A DNA stretch of 64,000 bases, from positions 1,185,520-1,249,519 of the forward strand of contig MU004193.1 in assembly GCA_010093605.1 (NCBI GenBank), read 5' to 3'. Of the stretch, positions 22,841 to 32,720 are shown piece by piece (the first letter of the stretch is position 1; the number at the start of each line of letters is the position of its first letter). This DNA is from Lophium mytilinum. Lineage: Eukaryota; Ascomycota; Dothideomycetes; Mytilinidiales; Mytilinidiaceae. Below the pieces are notes generated by a model, which was given only the letters and a program-made list of their open reading frames with translations, was not told the DNA's origin and did no database searches. A program made the translations under genes and the position numbers.

Positions 22841-24410
22841 ATGAATTACTTTCTAGTGCACTTAGTAGCATTTGCTTCAAGTCAGTAAAGATTCCCGTTC
22901 GATGATTCAAGGGGTTTGGTTTACTAACATTCAAACAGTCTTACAATGGGTCCGATGTGATGCCCCTCCGGCTTCGACTCTTTACCTCAGCGACACCAAG
23001 ACCACTTTCTCCATCAACATCCCCGATAACTCATCCGATGTATACATATATTTCTCGTCTCCAGCGTTCTCTTGGGTTGCGGTGGGCGCGGGCGATAAGA
23101 TGGCGAACTCTCTCTCGTTCATCATGTATCCTTCAGCCAAAAACAACAGTATGCCACCGCGTCCAACACAAAGTAGAATTCTAGCACTATAATAACAGTA
23201 ATACAGATGTCACGATAAGCCCCCGCATTGCAAGGTCCGCCCCTCGGCCAATTTTCTACGTGATATCCAGTCTAACATAAGCAGTGGCCACTCCGAACCA
23301 ACCTTCGCCCCAGAGATCCAGATTGAGGCTCTTCCGGGCACTACCATTAACAACGACTCGTTTGTCCTCAACGCCGTCTGCCATAACTGCCGCTCTTGGC
23401 GCGGCGGCTCACTAGACGTTTCTTCCACCGCTCAACCATGGCTATACGCATTCGGCCCGGATCTCGAGCTACAAAGCAATGCTTTAGATGCGCCACTGCG
23501 GAGGCATCATGCTTACGGTATGATCTTCTGTCCATATCACGTAGAGCAGAGTACTGACCACACTTTCTCAGGCCACTTCAAGATGGACATGGTACAAGCC
23601 ACTGGAGCCGGCGGCGTGCCGGAACCCAGCGCTGTAATGAACGGAGCCCAGCTCGTCGGCACGGAGAAAGAGGACAACGGGAATCAAGCCACAATCGCCC
23701 ACGCGATCCTCCTCGCCTTCGCTGTCTTGGTCATGACGCCTATCAATGTGGTTCTCGTGGGATTGTTCAAGACCGTTAAGCTGCACATTTGGTTCTCGGT
23801 GTTGGTTATGATGTTCATAATCGCTGGGTTTGGACTGGGAATATCAATCAGTGGGGAGTATAATAGGGTAAGCCGAACTCAGCCCTTCGCTCTTTCGATG
23901 CGTTTGCTTCTAGGGGATCACGGGCTAATGGCGGGTATCTACACAGTCCAAACACTTCGCCTCCCCCCACCAAGTCCTCGGTTTCATCACCATCATCGCT
24001 TTCCTCGCCATCGGCGTCATCGGCGGCTTCCAATCCCGCCAACTGCGCGTCCCCTCCACAAACGCGCCACGGCAGGCTACAAAACTCGATACTGCGCATA
24101 CCTGGCTCGCAAGAGGGACGTGGCTCCTTGCCGTTATCAATGGCGGACTGTAACATACCCCTCTACTACATCCCTACTTGCGTTAAATGGGCTCTTGCTA
24201 ACGTCCCATTATAGTGGTCTTCAATTCGCCTCCTCGCCCATGCACACTCGCATCATCTACGCGCTCGTTACGCTCGCTCTTACGCTACCAATGGTGATAG
24301 TGTATCTTCTAGTCTGGAGGCGGCAGAGGGTTAAGAAGGAGAAGTTTGATGAGGATCGGGATGTTGTGCTTGAGGCGTACTATTTGTCGCAGCCGAAACC
24401 GACCCATTAA
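22841..24410 (+). CDS. DOMON (CDH-type cytochrome) - cytochrome b561 protein
   Basis: Seven exons by splice signals and frame: 22841-22880, 22939-23148, 23207-23234, 23285-23517, 23572-23867, 23947-24149 and 24215-24410, giving 401 residues. A short signal peptide (MNYFLVHLVAFAS) leads to a cellobiose-dehydrogenase-type cytochrome domain: FSINIPDNSSD, WVAVGAGDKMANS with the Met axial heme ligand, SGHSEPTF, and VCHNCRSW with the His ligand. Five hydrophobic helices of a b561 module follow, with His at AHAIL, KLHIW, PHQVLG and DTAHTW, fitting two intramembrane hemes. Such proteins move electrons across the plasma membrane and are often called iron-reductase-domain proteins; the acceptor here is unknown. 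Oddities are a 28-nt exon and an intron with the weak donor GTCCGC, chosen because it alone restores the SGHSEPT block. Confidence 0.85.
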
Positions 24411-24783
24411 GCAAGATCGGTAAGGCTGGGTTGGTGGAGTTGTGCTTACAAGATCTCGATCACATAGGAGATGTTGTGGGCTGCTCTATTTCGGGTGGGC
24501 GCAGGGAGTTCCGATGACACTTTGGAGATGAGTACTGATGGCGTACCGGCTATTTGAAAGGATTTACCAGATCGGAGGGTTTCCGTATTATTCTCATTGG
24601 AAGATTTGGGAGGTTACAGTACCGTTCCTGCCATGAATTGACAGTCTAGCAATGACAGCAAGCAGACCGCAACCGCAGTACCATCCCCCAAAAGCCAAAC
24701 CACCTCATCTACCCATCCATATTAGAAAAGAAAGTGCAAACCCCAATCAACTCCCCAAAAACTCTCAGCCTTAGCCCTGCATC
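24411..24783. other. Convergent intergenic region
   Basis: Lies between the 3' ends of the cytochrome gene and the UstYa-like gene. No coding signal. Confidence 0.5.
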
Positions 24784-25755
24784 TTACCCATGGCTCTTCT
24801 CAAACGGCCCCGCAAGCAACTTAAACCGCCCCTTCTCCAACGCCCGCTCCCCCGCCCACCCGCTCAACGCCTCCCAATCCACACACACCGTCTCCGCATC
24901 ACTCCTCAGCACCTTATTCCGCGCCTCACGCGAATCCCCAACCCACTCGAAGCTGTACAACCCGACATCCGCGTGACACATCACCGAGCGGCGGAGGGTT
25001 TCGATGCAATGATCTACGCAGCCTTTGTCAGCACCCTCCACACCACGCGATATTCGCTAAAGCGGCTATGCCAGGGGTTCTACCGTAATGCTCGACCACA
25101 AAAATATCGGCGGTGTGTGAGATGTTGGTGAGGTGATGGCGGTAGTAGTCCATATGCACTGCCTTTCGCAAGATGTCGAGGCAGTGGAGCTGGTGCCATA
25201 CGCCGAGAGAGCCCATGTAGTCGCCGTTTGGGAGCTGGACGCGGTTGGTGAGGTTTTCGCGCTGGGTGGCGAGTTCGGAGGGGGAGACGCGGATGTTCTG
25301 AACTGCGTTCGGAAGATTAGATCTTGTCGTCAGAAACAGGGTGGCATGTGCGTACATGAGAGTAGGTCATCCCATGCTGCGTCGGTTGCTGGTGAAGGCG
25401 GTTGGGCAAATGGGGAGTCGGCGTTGTCCCAGAGTGGGCGCTTCACATATTTGAGAGCCTTCGTTGCGGGCGCTGGGAAAGAGTTAGATGGGGAGCTAGG
25501 TTTGAGGGCTGGCTTCGTACAGTATGGAGGTTTTGGCAAATGCGTGGTCGGGTTATGCCGTACTTCAACGCTGAACTCCACCGTCATAAACACGGCTATG
25601 TAGGAGAGGAGGAGAAGTATGAGTGCGAAGATAGAAGCCTGAGCTATGACAACGCGAGCATTCTTTTGACTGTCATGCCGCGCGGACGAGATTTCGGCGG
25701 GCTGTGCAAGGTTTCGAAGAAGAGGCTCCGATGATTCTGCTCGTGAGTCTTCCAT
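24784..25755 (-). CDS. UstYa-like oxidase (DUF3328)
   Basis: Three exons: 25755-25356, 25302-25084 and 25022-24784, giving 285 residues. The introns are 53 and 61 nt. After a cytosolic N-terminus comes one membrane helix (about residues 38-60, from Ala-Gln-Ala-Ser to Phe-Met-Thr-Val). A lumenal domain follows with DAAWDDLLSFQNIRVSPSEL, the block LPNGDYMGSLGVWHQLHC (HxxHC motif at 170-174) and a second motif GCVDHCIETLR (208-212). The second motif normally reads HxxHC; here its first His is Cys, visible in the DNA. UstYa-family enzymes catalyse oxidative cyclisation of peptides in the ustiloxin, cyclochlorotine and other dikaritin RiPP pathways and act in the secretory route. The gene is divergent from a Kex2-repeat secreted precursor 0.9 kb away, which fits that role. 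The ATG at 25,755 is preferred because the frame upstream has no earlier ATG. Confidence 0.85.
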
Positions 25756-26659
25756 CTCAGTTGTAATAGCCACTGAATCAGGGTTTACAGGCACCTTAGA
25801 GACGTCATCGCGTGTTAGTCTTGGTACTCTGAGTTGAACGTTGGGAAGTTTGGAAGAGTCTGTCCTCGACGTCCGATGAAGTCTACACTATAGCACCTAT
25901 TGGAGAGCTGGTGCTGCAATAAACTAGAATAATGATCATATGCATTTCTGTCGCTCGTTCGGGGATAACCACAAATCCGGCTGCCGCCCCTTATCCCCAG
26001 CGTTTGTGTCCTAGAAAGTATTGAGAAGATCATAAACACGGACCAGAGAAATCACGCTTACCAGACCCACTATAGCATGTTTCTGCGCTGCTATATGCTG
26101 GGACAAACTTTGATCGTGGCAAAAATCGATCAATATCATCTGATCCTAATAGAATGGTCGTTACCCGTGTTAAGCAGAACGGACACAACGCTACACCGTC
26201 CAATGGGGCTGGCGATAGTGCTACTCTAACCACGGAACAGGATGCAATCGATGAAAGCCGCTTTGTCGTTGATATTCCATCCACAGGGCCCACGGGTTGC
26301 GTCCTTTACAAACATAGAGGACGTTATATGATGGTAGTTTGCACTGCAACCTCACCTTACCCTCTGAGTCTACGTAATGAGCGGAACTTCATTCGAATCT
26401 CCCGTTCCAGCCAGCTGACAAATCGGAACAGTGTGATGAGTGAAAATGTCGGTTCGTTGTAAAACGCTAGCGATCACGATATCGAGATCTTTGTCGGCGT
26501 CGGGGAACTTTGTACGCACCGGCCGGTTTGGGAAAGTTTGAGCTCGCAGTAATTCACCTTAAATACCGTCCTCAGCCATCTGGCTATAGTCTTCAAACCA
26601 CTGGAAGTCAAAACTCCTCGTCGCAAATCCAAGTCGAAAGAAAGAAAGTCCACCTCGGC
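25756..26659. promoter_or_regulatory. Divergent promoter region between UstYa-like gene and Kex2-repeat precursor
   Basis: 904 bp separating the two start codons, so the pair could share control. An open frame at 26,154-26,462 (102 codons from an ATG) lies inside it; it has no recognisable domain and I leave it as unproven. Confidence 0.5.
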
Positions 26660-27063
26660 ATGCTCACCAAGACTTTTATCGTCGCTCTTTTGAGCTATAT
26701 CGTTATCGCTGTTCCGGTTTCTTTCGCTGGTAATTCTTCCTTAACCAAACTGGAATCAAAGCATGACAAGTCGCAGAAGAAAGATCTCAATGTGCCCGCA
26801 ATGAAGGTCAAGTCTTGACCAAGCCATTTGAGACGTATTCAGAATTCGCAGCCACCGGAAAAAGGGATGAAGTTGAAAGTGGTGGACAATGGAAGCGCGA
26901 GCACCTCGAGGGAGACCATATCGAGGCCCTGCCATTCCACGTAGATACGAGTCTCTCACAGCATAACAAAGTTGAGGGCGGTGGGCAGTGGAAGAGGCAA
27001 GAAGAGGTCGAAGGCGGAGGCGATTGGAAACGAGACGAGTTCGAGGAAGGCGGACAGCAATAA
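26660..27063 (+). CDS. Secreted Kex2-repeat precursor, candidate RiPP precursor
   Basis: Two exons, 26660-26729 and 26777-27063, giving 118 residues. The 47-nt intron (donor GTAATT, acceptor CGCAG) follows the signal-peptide codons directly and joins MLTKTFIVALLSYIVIAVP-type leader sequence to Glu-Glu-Arg-Ser. Mature sequence contains four Lys-Arg sites at 52-53, 63-64, 96-97 and 108-109. Three of them end a near-repeat: VESGGQWKR (56-64), VEGGGQWKR (89-97) and VEGGGDWKR (101-109). A degenerate last unit DEFEEGGQQ closes the protein. The layout (signal peptide, spacer, short repeats ending in dibasic Kex2 sites) is that of dikaritin precursors and other Kex2-processed repeat proteins. The neighbouring UstYa-like gene supports a RiPP reading. 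Each core has a Trp, but no Tyr as in ustiloxin. Alpha-factor-like pheromone is less likely because X-Ala/X-Pro spacers and the pheromone core are missing. Confidence 0.75.
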
Positions 27064-28050
27064 GGAAGCAATGTCAACTATTGCAGCTGAGCGAGATCCT
27101 GAGGTCCTATATTGAGATTGGGTTGCTGCTACGTTGAAGAAAGCGGCGCGTTAATGACAGCTCGGGTTAGTGACTTGCTGCGTCTTCTGGTTGATTTCAT
27201 GAGCTTTTGGCTACTACACAACTCCGCAATATATTGTAATTTAAAGCGGGAATGAATGATGATTTGTGGGGTATGAGAATGCACATCTTCAGCTGGTGTC
27301 GAGGATGTGTCTCAACAATACGCGGTCGATTGGCTGCAAGTGATACAAGCAAGTCCATGAGAAGTCCTTGCATAGTTTTGAGATCGTTCCAAGGAAAATA
27401 GAGCCGACGTAGACAAGAGCTTGACGGGCTGCGGCAATGAAATCTCAATTTTCAACGTCTAGAGGCCAAGAAACGAGCTCATCTTACACAGAATAACTAA
27501 CTAGCGGACAAGGAGTCTCAGAGTAAGTGACATTCCATCGAAAAGCGGTCTTCTCATCAATACTTTAAAGACATCTGGGATGAACGAGTTTGGAGTGGAG
27601 ATACAAGAAAGCGCTGTGGCCTTTACGAATCTACGGGTTGACCTGGACCCGGCTAAACGGCCCACATTCCTAGCGAATCATGGAGCTTGGCACTCAGGAG
27701 AAAGTCACGTGAAGGATCAGCATTCTCCCCACAACTTCCAAGAAAATGCCTAGTGTTGCCAATGACATGTTGACGTCAAGGCAATCCAAATAGCATTCAA
27801 CCCGAGCTTCTTCAAGCATCACCCGGCCAGGTGACGCGATTCAAGGGTATCGCAGCCGAGCCGAGCGCCCCATGTTCCCCTTTCTGAATTCTCACACATC
27901 GTTTGCCTCCTGCCTCAGTCCGTGCAAAAAACCAACACCAGCAGTGCCAGGGCCTCGACAAGCTGCATCAGCAGTCACGCGCTGCAATATTGAAAATGAT
28001 TACCGTATAGTTTCTGCATATCGAGACGCCTCTCTTGGCACGCTACAGGG
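27064..28050. other. Gene-free region left of RIP island
   Basis: Normal composition up to about 28,070. No tailoring gene or other coding pattern is visible to the right of the precursor. Confidence 0.45.
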
Positions 28051-28052
28051 GG

Positions 28053-29451
28053 GGTGATTAGCAGGTAACGTGAGGTGGTTAGCCCCTTAATAACGGATAA
28101 GAAAATCACATTAGATTTTCGCAATTCCCCTTATTACCCGTTTTAACGCCTATAACCTTACTACTAAAACGTTACTTTTTTATTATATATATATAATAAG
28201 AGTTATAGAGTTTATAATTTTCTATTAATTATGCTTAGAATTAGAAAAATTAGATAAAAATTAAGGCGTGGAGAATTTACAGTGCAATTTCCCTAGGGGG
28301 GACGTGTAGCTAGCTAGTAATTATAAATAATAATAAACCCCTTTCTTTATCTATCCTCTATTACTTTACTATATTTTTTTAACTACTTATTACTATACTA
28401 TTTCCTCTTATATATAGCTTTAATAGTACTCTAAGAACTTAATCTAAATATTATAGGCCGCTTAACTAAGCGTCTATTAAAAGGGGACTTAGTATTAATA
28501 GAATAGAAAAGAAAGGCTTTAGATAACTATATACTTACTAAAAGAATATATATAATACTAGTTTAGATAAAATAAACTATATACTCTACTATAAAGAAGC
28601 TAGAGGTTCTTACCTAGTAGAATCTAGCCTAGATTAATATATAACCTTATAAATAGAACTATATTCTCTACAGCTATCTCCTTTAGATACCTACTTATAA
28701 TTAATATAAACTAATGTTTAATAAGGTAGAACGCTTCTAGAAGATTACTAGGGTAGATATTACTAGGTAGGCGTTGTAGGTTAATTTACTTATATAAACG
28801 CCGCGTTTAAATTATTACCTAGCTTATATTAACTACTTCTATAGATAGAAACTTCTTAAGAAAAAGTTATATAAGAATTTTATTATAATAAGAGAGAGGA
28901 GACTATAAGTACGCCTTTACTAGTTTAGAAGGTAATCTATAGAGCTCTTTAAGGAGTACTATACTAAGAAGAATCTAATTATATTTACCTTTTTAAAAGG
29001 CTAGTTTAGTAGCTTTCTAGGGAGATCTTATATTATACTTTATATAATTATAAAGAAGGCCTCTAAACCTTTTATTCTCCTTTATAAGTATATACTAGCG
29101 TTTCTACTATATAACTAATGTATTACGCAACTAGTTATTATTAGTTCTTTTCTTAAAGTAGCTATAGATTCTTTACTTAATTTATATCTAGTATAATACT
29201 AATTTCCTCTCTTATAAATTACTAACGTTAATAAGACTTCTATTTCTTATAAGTAGATTACTTAGTATACTTATAACTTTAAAGGGGCTATTAAGGTTAC
29301 TACTTAGATATTTAAGAGTAGCTATAATAAGTGCTAGGCTACTCTAATCCTCTATATATATATAGATAGAGTAGGTAGGTATAAACCTATAATAATATTT
29401 AAAGGATTATTATTAGAGAGTAGAACTATATTAAAAAATAAGTAAGAATTC
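28053..29451 (+). mobile_element. Left half of a split pogo/CENP-B-like transposon
   Basis: Carries the N-terminal and first catalytic part of a DDE transposase. The left edge (about 28,053-28,092) keeps a non-RIP stretch GATTAGC...TTAGCCCCTTAA, weakly echoed in inverted orientation at about 57,070-57,096. If these are terminal repeats, the uninterrupted element was roughly 2.4 kb, normal for a pogo/Fot1 element. The exact ends are uncertain. A hairpin-prone stretch lies at 28,095-28,144. Confidence 0.6.
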
Positions 29452-29455
29452 TATA
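28470..29455 (+). pseudogene. RIP-killed pogo-like DDE transposase, N-terminal part
   Basis: The plus-strand frame near 29,222 reads NVNKTSIS, expected from the family's N-(A/V)-D-(E/Q)-T-P-(I/V)-S block. TYNFKGAIKVTT, a YNKC-ATL segment and RYKPIIIFKG at 29,380-29,407 follow. This is the order found in pogo/CENP-B-type DDE enzymes (first Asp block, Gly-X-Lys strand, PL-x-IFKG). Stops stand at Gln/Trp positions. The frame breaks at 29,452, where the large insertion starts; the C-terminal part resumes at 56,110. Confidence 0.68.
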
Positions 29456-29470
29456 TTAGGAAAACCTAAA
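29452..29470 (+). repeat. Left terminal inverted repeat of the 26.65-kb element
   Basis: TATATTAGGAAAACCTAAA, pairing in inverted orientation with 56,087-56,105. Just inside (29,505-29,570) are several GCGTAAA/GGTAAAC motifs with little RIP damage, similar to GCGTAAA/GGGTAAAC motifs at 55,968-56,035 near the other end. Confidence 0.6.
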
Positions 29471-29939
29471 ACTGCAAAAGTTAGGGCTATTAGTGCTCGG
29501 CAGCGAACAGCGTAAACTTCCGGTAAACCGCGTAAATTACGTAACGTCTGCGTAAACTACTAGCGTAGGTAATATTACTATATAGACTAGTAGTAGTTTA
29601 CCTATATACTACGCAGCCTAATAATACTTAATTATTATCTATTATTTTAAACTATTAATAATTTAGTTCTATAGTGTCTTTTACCTAATTAGCCTTAGTA
29701 GTGCTAGAGCTAATATATATATACCCTGTATATAATGCCGCCTACGTTCTACTATAAAATAATTCTATTTACCGCTCTTCCCTCTCTATAGTAGTATAAG
29801 GCGGGGGTGGAAGTAAGTAGAGATAGTAAGTACTTAGGCTAGGATGTCTAATCTTTATCCTATAAACAGTTAGTATAGTAAAGTTAGGGCTATAGCAGTT
29901 AAAAAGTAGATTTAATAGATATATAGAGGATAGATAGAA

Positions 29940-31017
29940 AAGATATAATCTATCTATTCTATAATTTAGCGCTAGGTCTGGCTTATAAATTATAATCGGG
30001 ATACTTAATATATTCTTAGGTAGACTCTTACTATATTACTATTAAGACCTATTATTTAAGAGTTAGGCCGCGGTGTATAACTATCTATAAATAATAAAAA
30101 GTATATAACTATTCTACTACTAATATAAGCTCTAGTAGTAGTCTCTTATATCTATATTATAGAATAGCCTCTAGTATTATAGCTATAACACTACTACCTC
30201 TATAGCCCCTTCTTTCTATTTACTTCTTCTATATCTCTTATTTCCCTCTATATTAGCACGCTTTACTCCTCCTGCCTATATTTTAGGTTGCCGCTCCTCT
30301 ATTTATAGTCTCTTCTATTATACTTCTAACCTTAGGAGTTAGAATACTATTATTTTATAACCTAGCCTATAGTATACTTATACGCTAGAAGGCAATAAGA
30401 ATATATACTCTCCGTCTAGCGGGGTAGTTATAGGACCTAAAATATACTTAAAGGAATAGGCTAGAGTCTCTTTTAGAATGTAAGAATATAGGGGGCACGC
30501 TATAATAATTATAGATAATTTTATATAATCCTAGATAATCTTACGCAGTACTATAAGAAGAGTTAGAGATATTAGAGTAGAAGTAGCTTTATTTTCCCTC
30601 TCTCTACTGCGTTATTATATAGTAGATAGTTATCTATTACTAGTATATATAAGGGCTAGGTTATCCCTATAATACTAGATTAAAGCGTATCTAGCGCTAG
30701 TAATAGAGTATATATTTTATCCGCCTGCTTATTTTCTAAGAAAAGTAGGGCTAGAGAAGTAGTAGTTAAAGTAGAGTTAAAAGCTAGTAGGGAATATAGA
30801 TATATAGTCGCGTATAGTAGTTAGAAAGATTAAGAGCTATATATATAAAAGATTATACTAGAACTAAGGCGCTATTATATAGAGTAGAGTAGGAGAGATA
30901 GAGAAACTTAGTAGAAAAAAAATTCTATAGAGTAGAGCAGAAGGGATAGAGAAATCTAGTAGATAAAAAAGCTTATAGAGTAGAGTAGAAGGGATAGAAA
31001 AGCTTAGTAGGTAATAT
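29940..31017 (+). pseudogene. RIP-killed frame 1 of the large element, with 16-residue repeats
   Basis: One plus-strand frame of about 360 codons in which the stops are only TAA/TAG and about half as dense as TA-rich sequence of this kind would give. It ends with three in-frame 16-residue repeats of the form SRxxGIEKxSR. It is the first frame inward from the left end, the usual place for an element's recombinase or transposase, but I recognise no catalytic motif. Confidence 0.4.
30878..31015 (+). repeat. 48-bp tandem repeat, three copies
   Basis: Units start at 30,878, 30,926 and 30,974 with TATAGAGTAGAG. The period of exactly 48 bp (16 codons) and conserved frame suggest a protein repeat in the former coding sequence. 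Confidence 0.85.
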
Positions 31018-31899
31018 AAGCTAGTAATACTAGAGTATATTACCTTTACTTAATATAGCTCTATAGAACTATACTAGTCTAACTACTAATCTAGATATTA
31101 GTGCACTATTAGCTTTCTATTATAGTAGATACTATTAGTAAGCTATACCTATATACTGCCTCTTATTCTTTATATTCTAGCTTCTTAGATAAGTTTCTAC
31201 TAGCTTTAGCCTCTACTATAATTTATTAGTATACGCAATTTTAATACCCGCTATATTCTAAATAGTTAGCCTTAAGTTAATCTCTACTATAACTCTTCTA
31301 CCTTTTTAACTCTTACTACCTCCTACTACTCTATAGTATAGAGAAAGAGATGCAGGGCAGGCTTTTATACCTGTAGAATAGAGGAGAATAGTTCTATTAT
31401 ATATGCGGGCAGGCGCTAGAAATTTAAGGCTTAGGCGCACGTGTTTTAACTAATAGTTACTATATACTTTTCCCTTAAGTGCACTATTAGAATCTTATAT
31501 AAGTGTATCTTTATAGTAGTATACTATTATTACTAATAGTTATTCTTAATTAGCCTTAGGTTTAATCCCTTATATTATAGCTTAACGCGCTAGATATTAT
31601 AACTATAGAATATCTCTAAATAGGTATTACAAGACTAGTAGTATTTTTAAGCGCGTGTAGTTTAGGGGGTTTATATTAGAAGTAGGTAGATAAGTAGTTT
31701 CTAAGTTAGAGCTTAGAGCGGAGGTAGGCTTTAAGATATAAGGTATATATATATACTGCGCATCTATTAAAAGTTAACTTAGTAGCAGCGTAAGAGTATA
31801 GAAGGTATATAGAGAGTATATATAGGTAGACTTATATAGTTCTATTTAAGGCTGCTTTCTACCTATACATGCGCTAGAAAATTAGTAATTTCTTAAGGA

Positions 31900-32720
31900 G
31901 GTACTTACTATACTAAGCGTATACGCCTTTTATATCTACTTTTAGGCGTCTCTTAAATAATATTAGGGGAGTAGAAGATAGTAGGGTTAGTATTCTCCTC
32001 TTTATCTCTTACTATATAAGTACGTATAATTTCTAAGGCCTCCTTAACGCTAGTTTAAGCTATAATTAGGCCTATTTTAGCCTTATATAAGGCTGCCTCC
32101 GCCGCCTCTAAGCTATCTAGGTCTTCTATAGATAATACCTTCTCTATAGTATTTTCTTTATCCTAGTTAACTTTCTCTATCTAGTTCTTTCTATTATTAA
32201 AGTAGTATATATCTAATTTATCTTTATCTTCTATAAGGTCTATAGGCTCTAGTTTATTAGGTAGCGCTTTATATTTATTCTTTAAGGTTACACCTTAAGT
32301 CTCTTATTCTAATACTACTATTCCTAAGTTCTTCTCTTTAGCCTTAGCTATTACTAAGATCTCTAGCAATAATAGCGCCTCTTATATACTTCTAGTCTTC
32401 TAGTATATTAAGGTCTACAGCTTATCTATAAAGATATAGGTCTCTAGTAATAATAGCGCCGCTTATATACTTCTAGTTTTTTAGAATATTAAGATCTATA
32501 GCTTAACTATAAGAATATGCTTAGTATAAATTTAGACTTCTAGTTAGAGGTTATAGTTGTCTTTCTCCCCTTTCTCCCTAGATGTAGCTGTATGGCAGCT
32601 AATAGCCTCGCCTAAGGCGGCGTAATTTAAGTAGAATAATATTAGGTTTATAAGGCTAACTTTAAATATAGAACTATCTTTAGAGTTAATAAAGTAGGTA
32701 TATATTAGTAAGAGGACTAA
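31900..32720 (-). pseudogene. RIP-killed minus-strand frame, unknown protein
   Basis: The minus strand has one frame with few stops: within 62 codons around 31,940-32,110 only two stops, both at likely Gln positions (for example KEALEIIRTYIVRDKEENTN). It contains the 81-bp duplication as a protein repeat. Charged, helix-prone, no recognised domain. Confidence 0.42.
32361..32522. repeat. 81-bp direct repeat, two copies
   Basis: Copies at 32,361-32,441 and 32,442-32,522 start CTCTAG(C/T)AATAATAGCGCC. The length is 27 codons, so frame is kept in the minus-strand reading. Confidence 0.8.

Noticed and set aside
26154-26462. 102-codon open frame between the UstYa-like gene and the precursor
   Set aside because: No domain, signal peptide or homologous pattern; lies in the divergent promoter region. 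Not enough to call a gene.
26660-27063. Reading the repeat precursor as an alpha-factor-like mating pheromone
   Set aside because: X-Ala/X-Pro dipeptide spacers and the usual pheromone core with paired Cys or Trp ends are missing; the UstYa neighbour fits a RiPP better. Not fully excluded.
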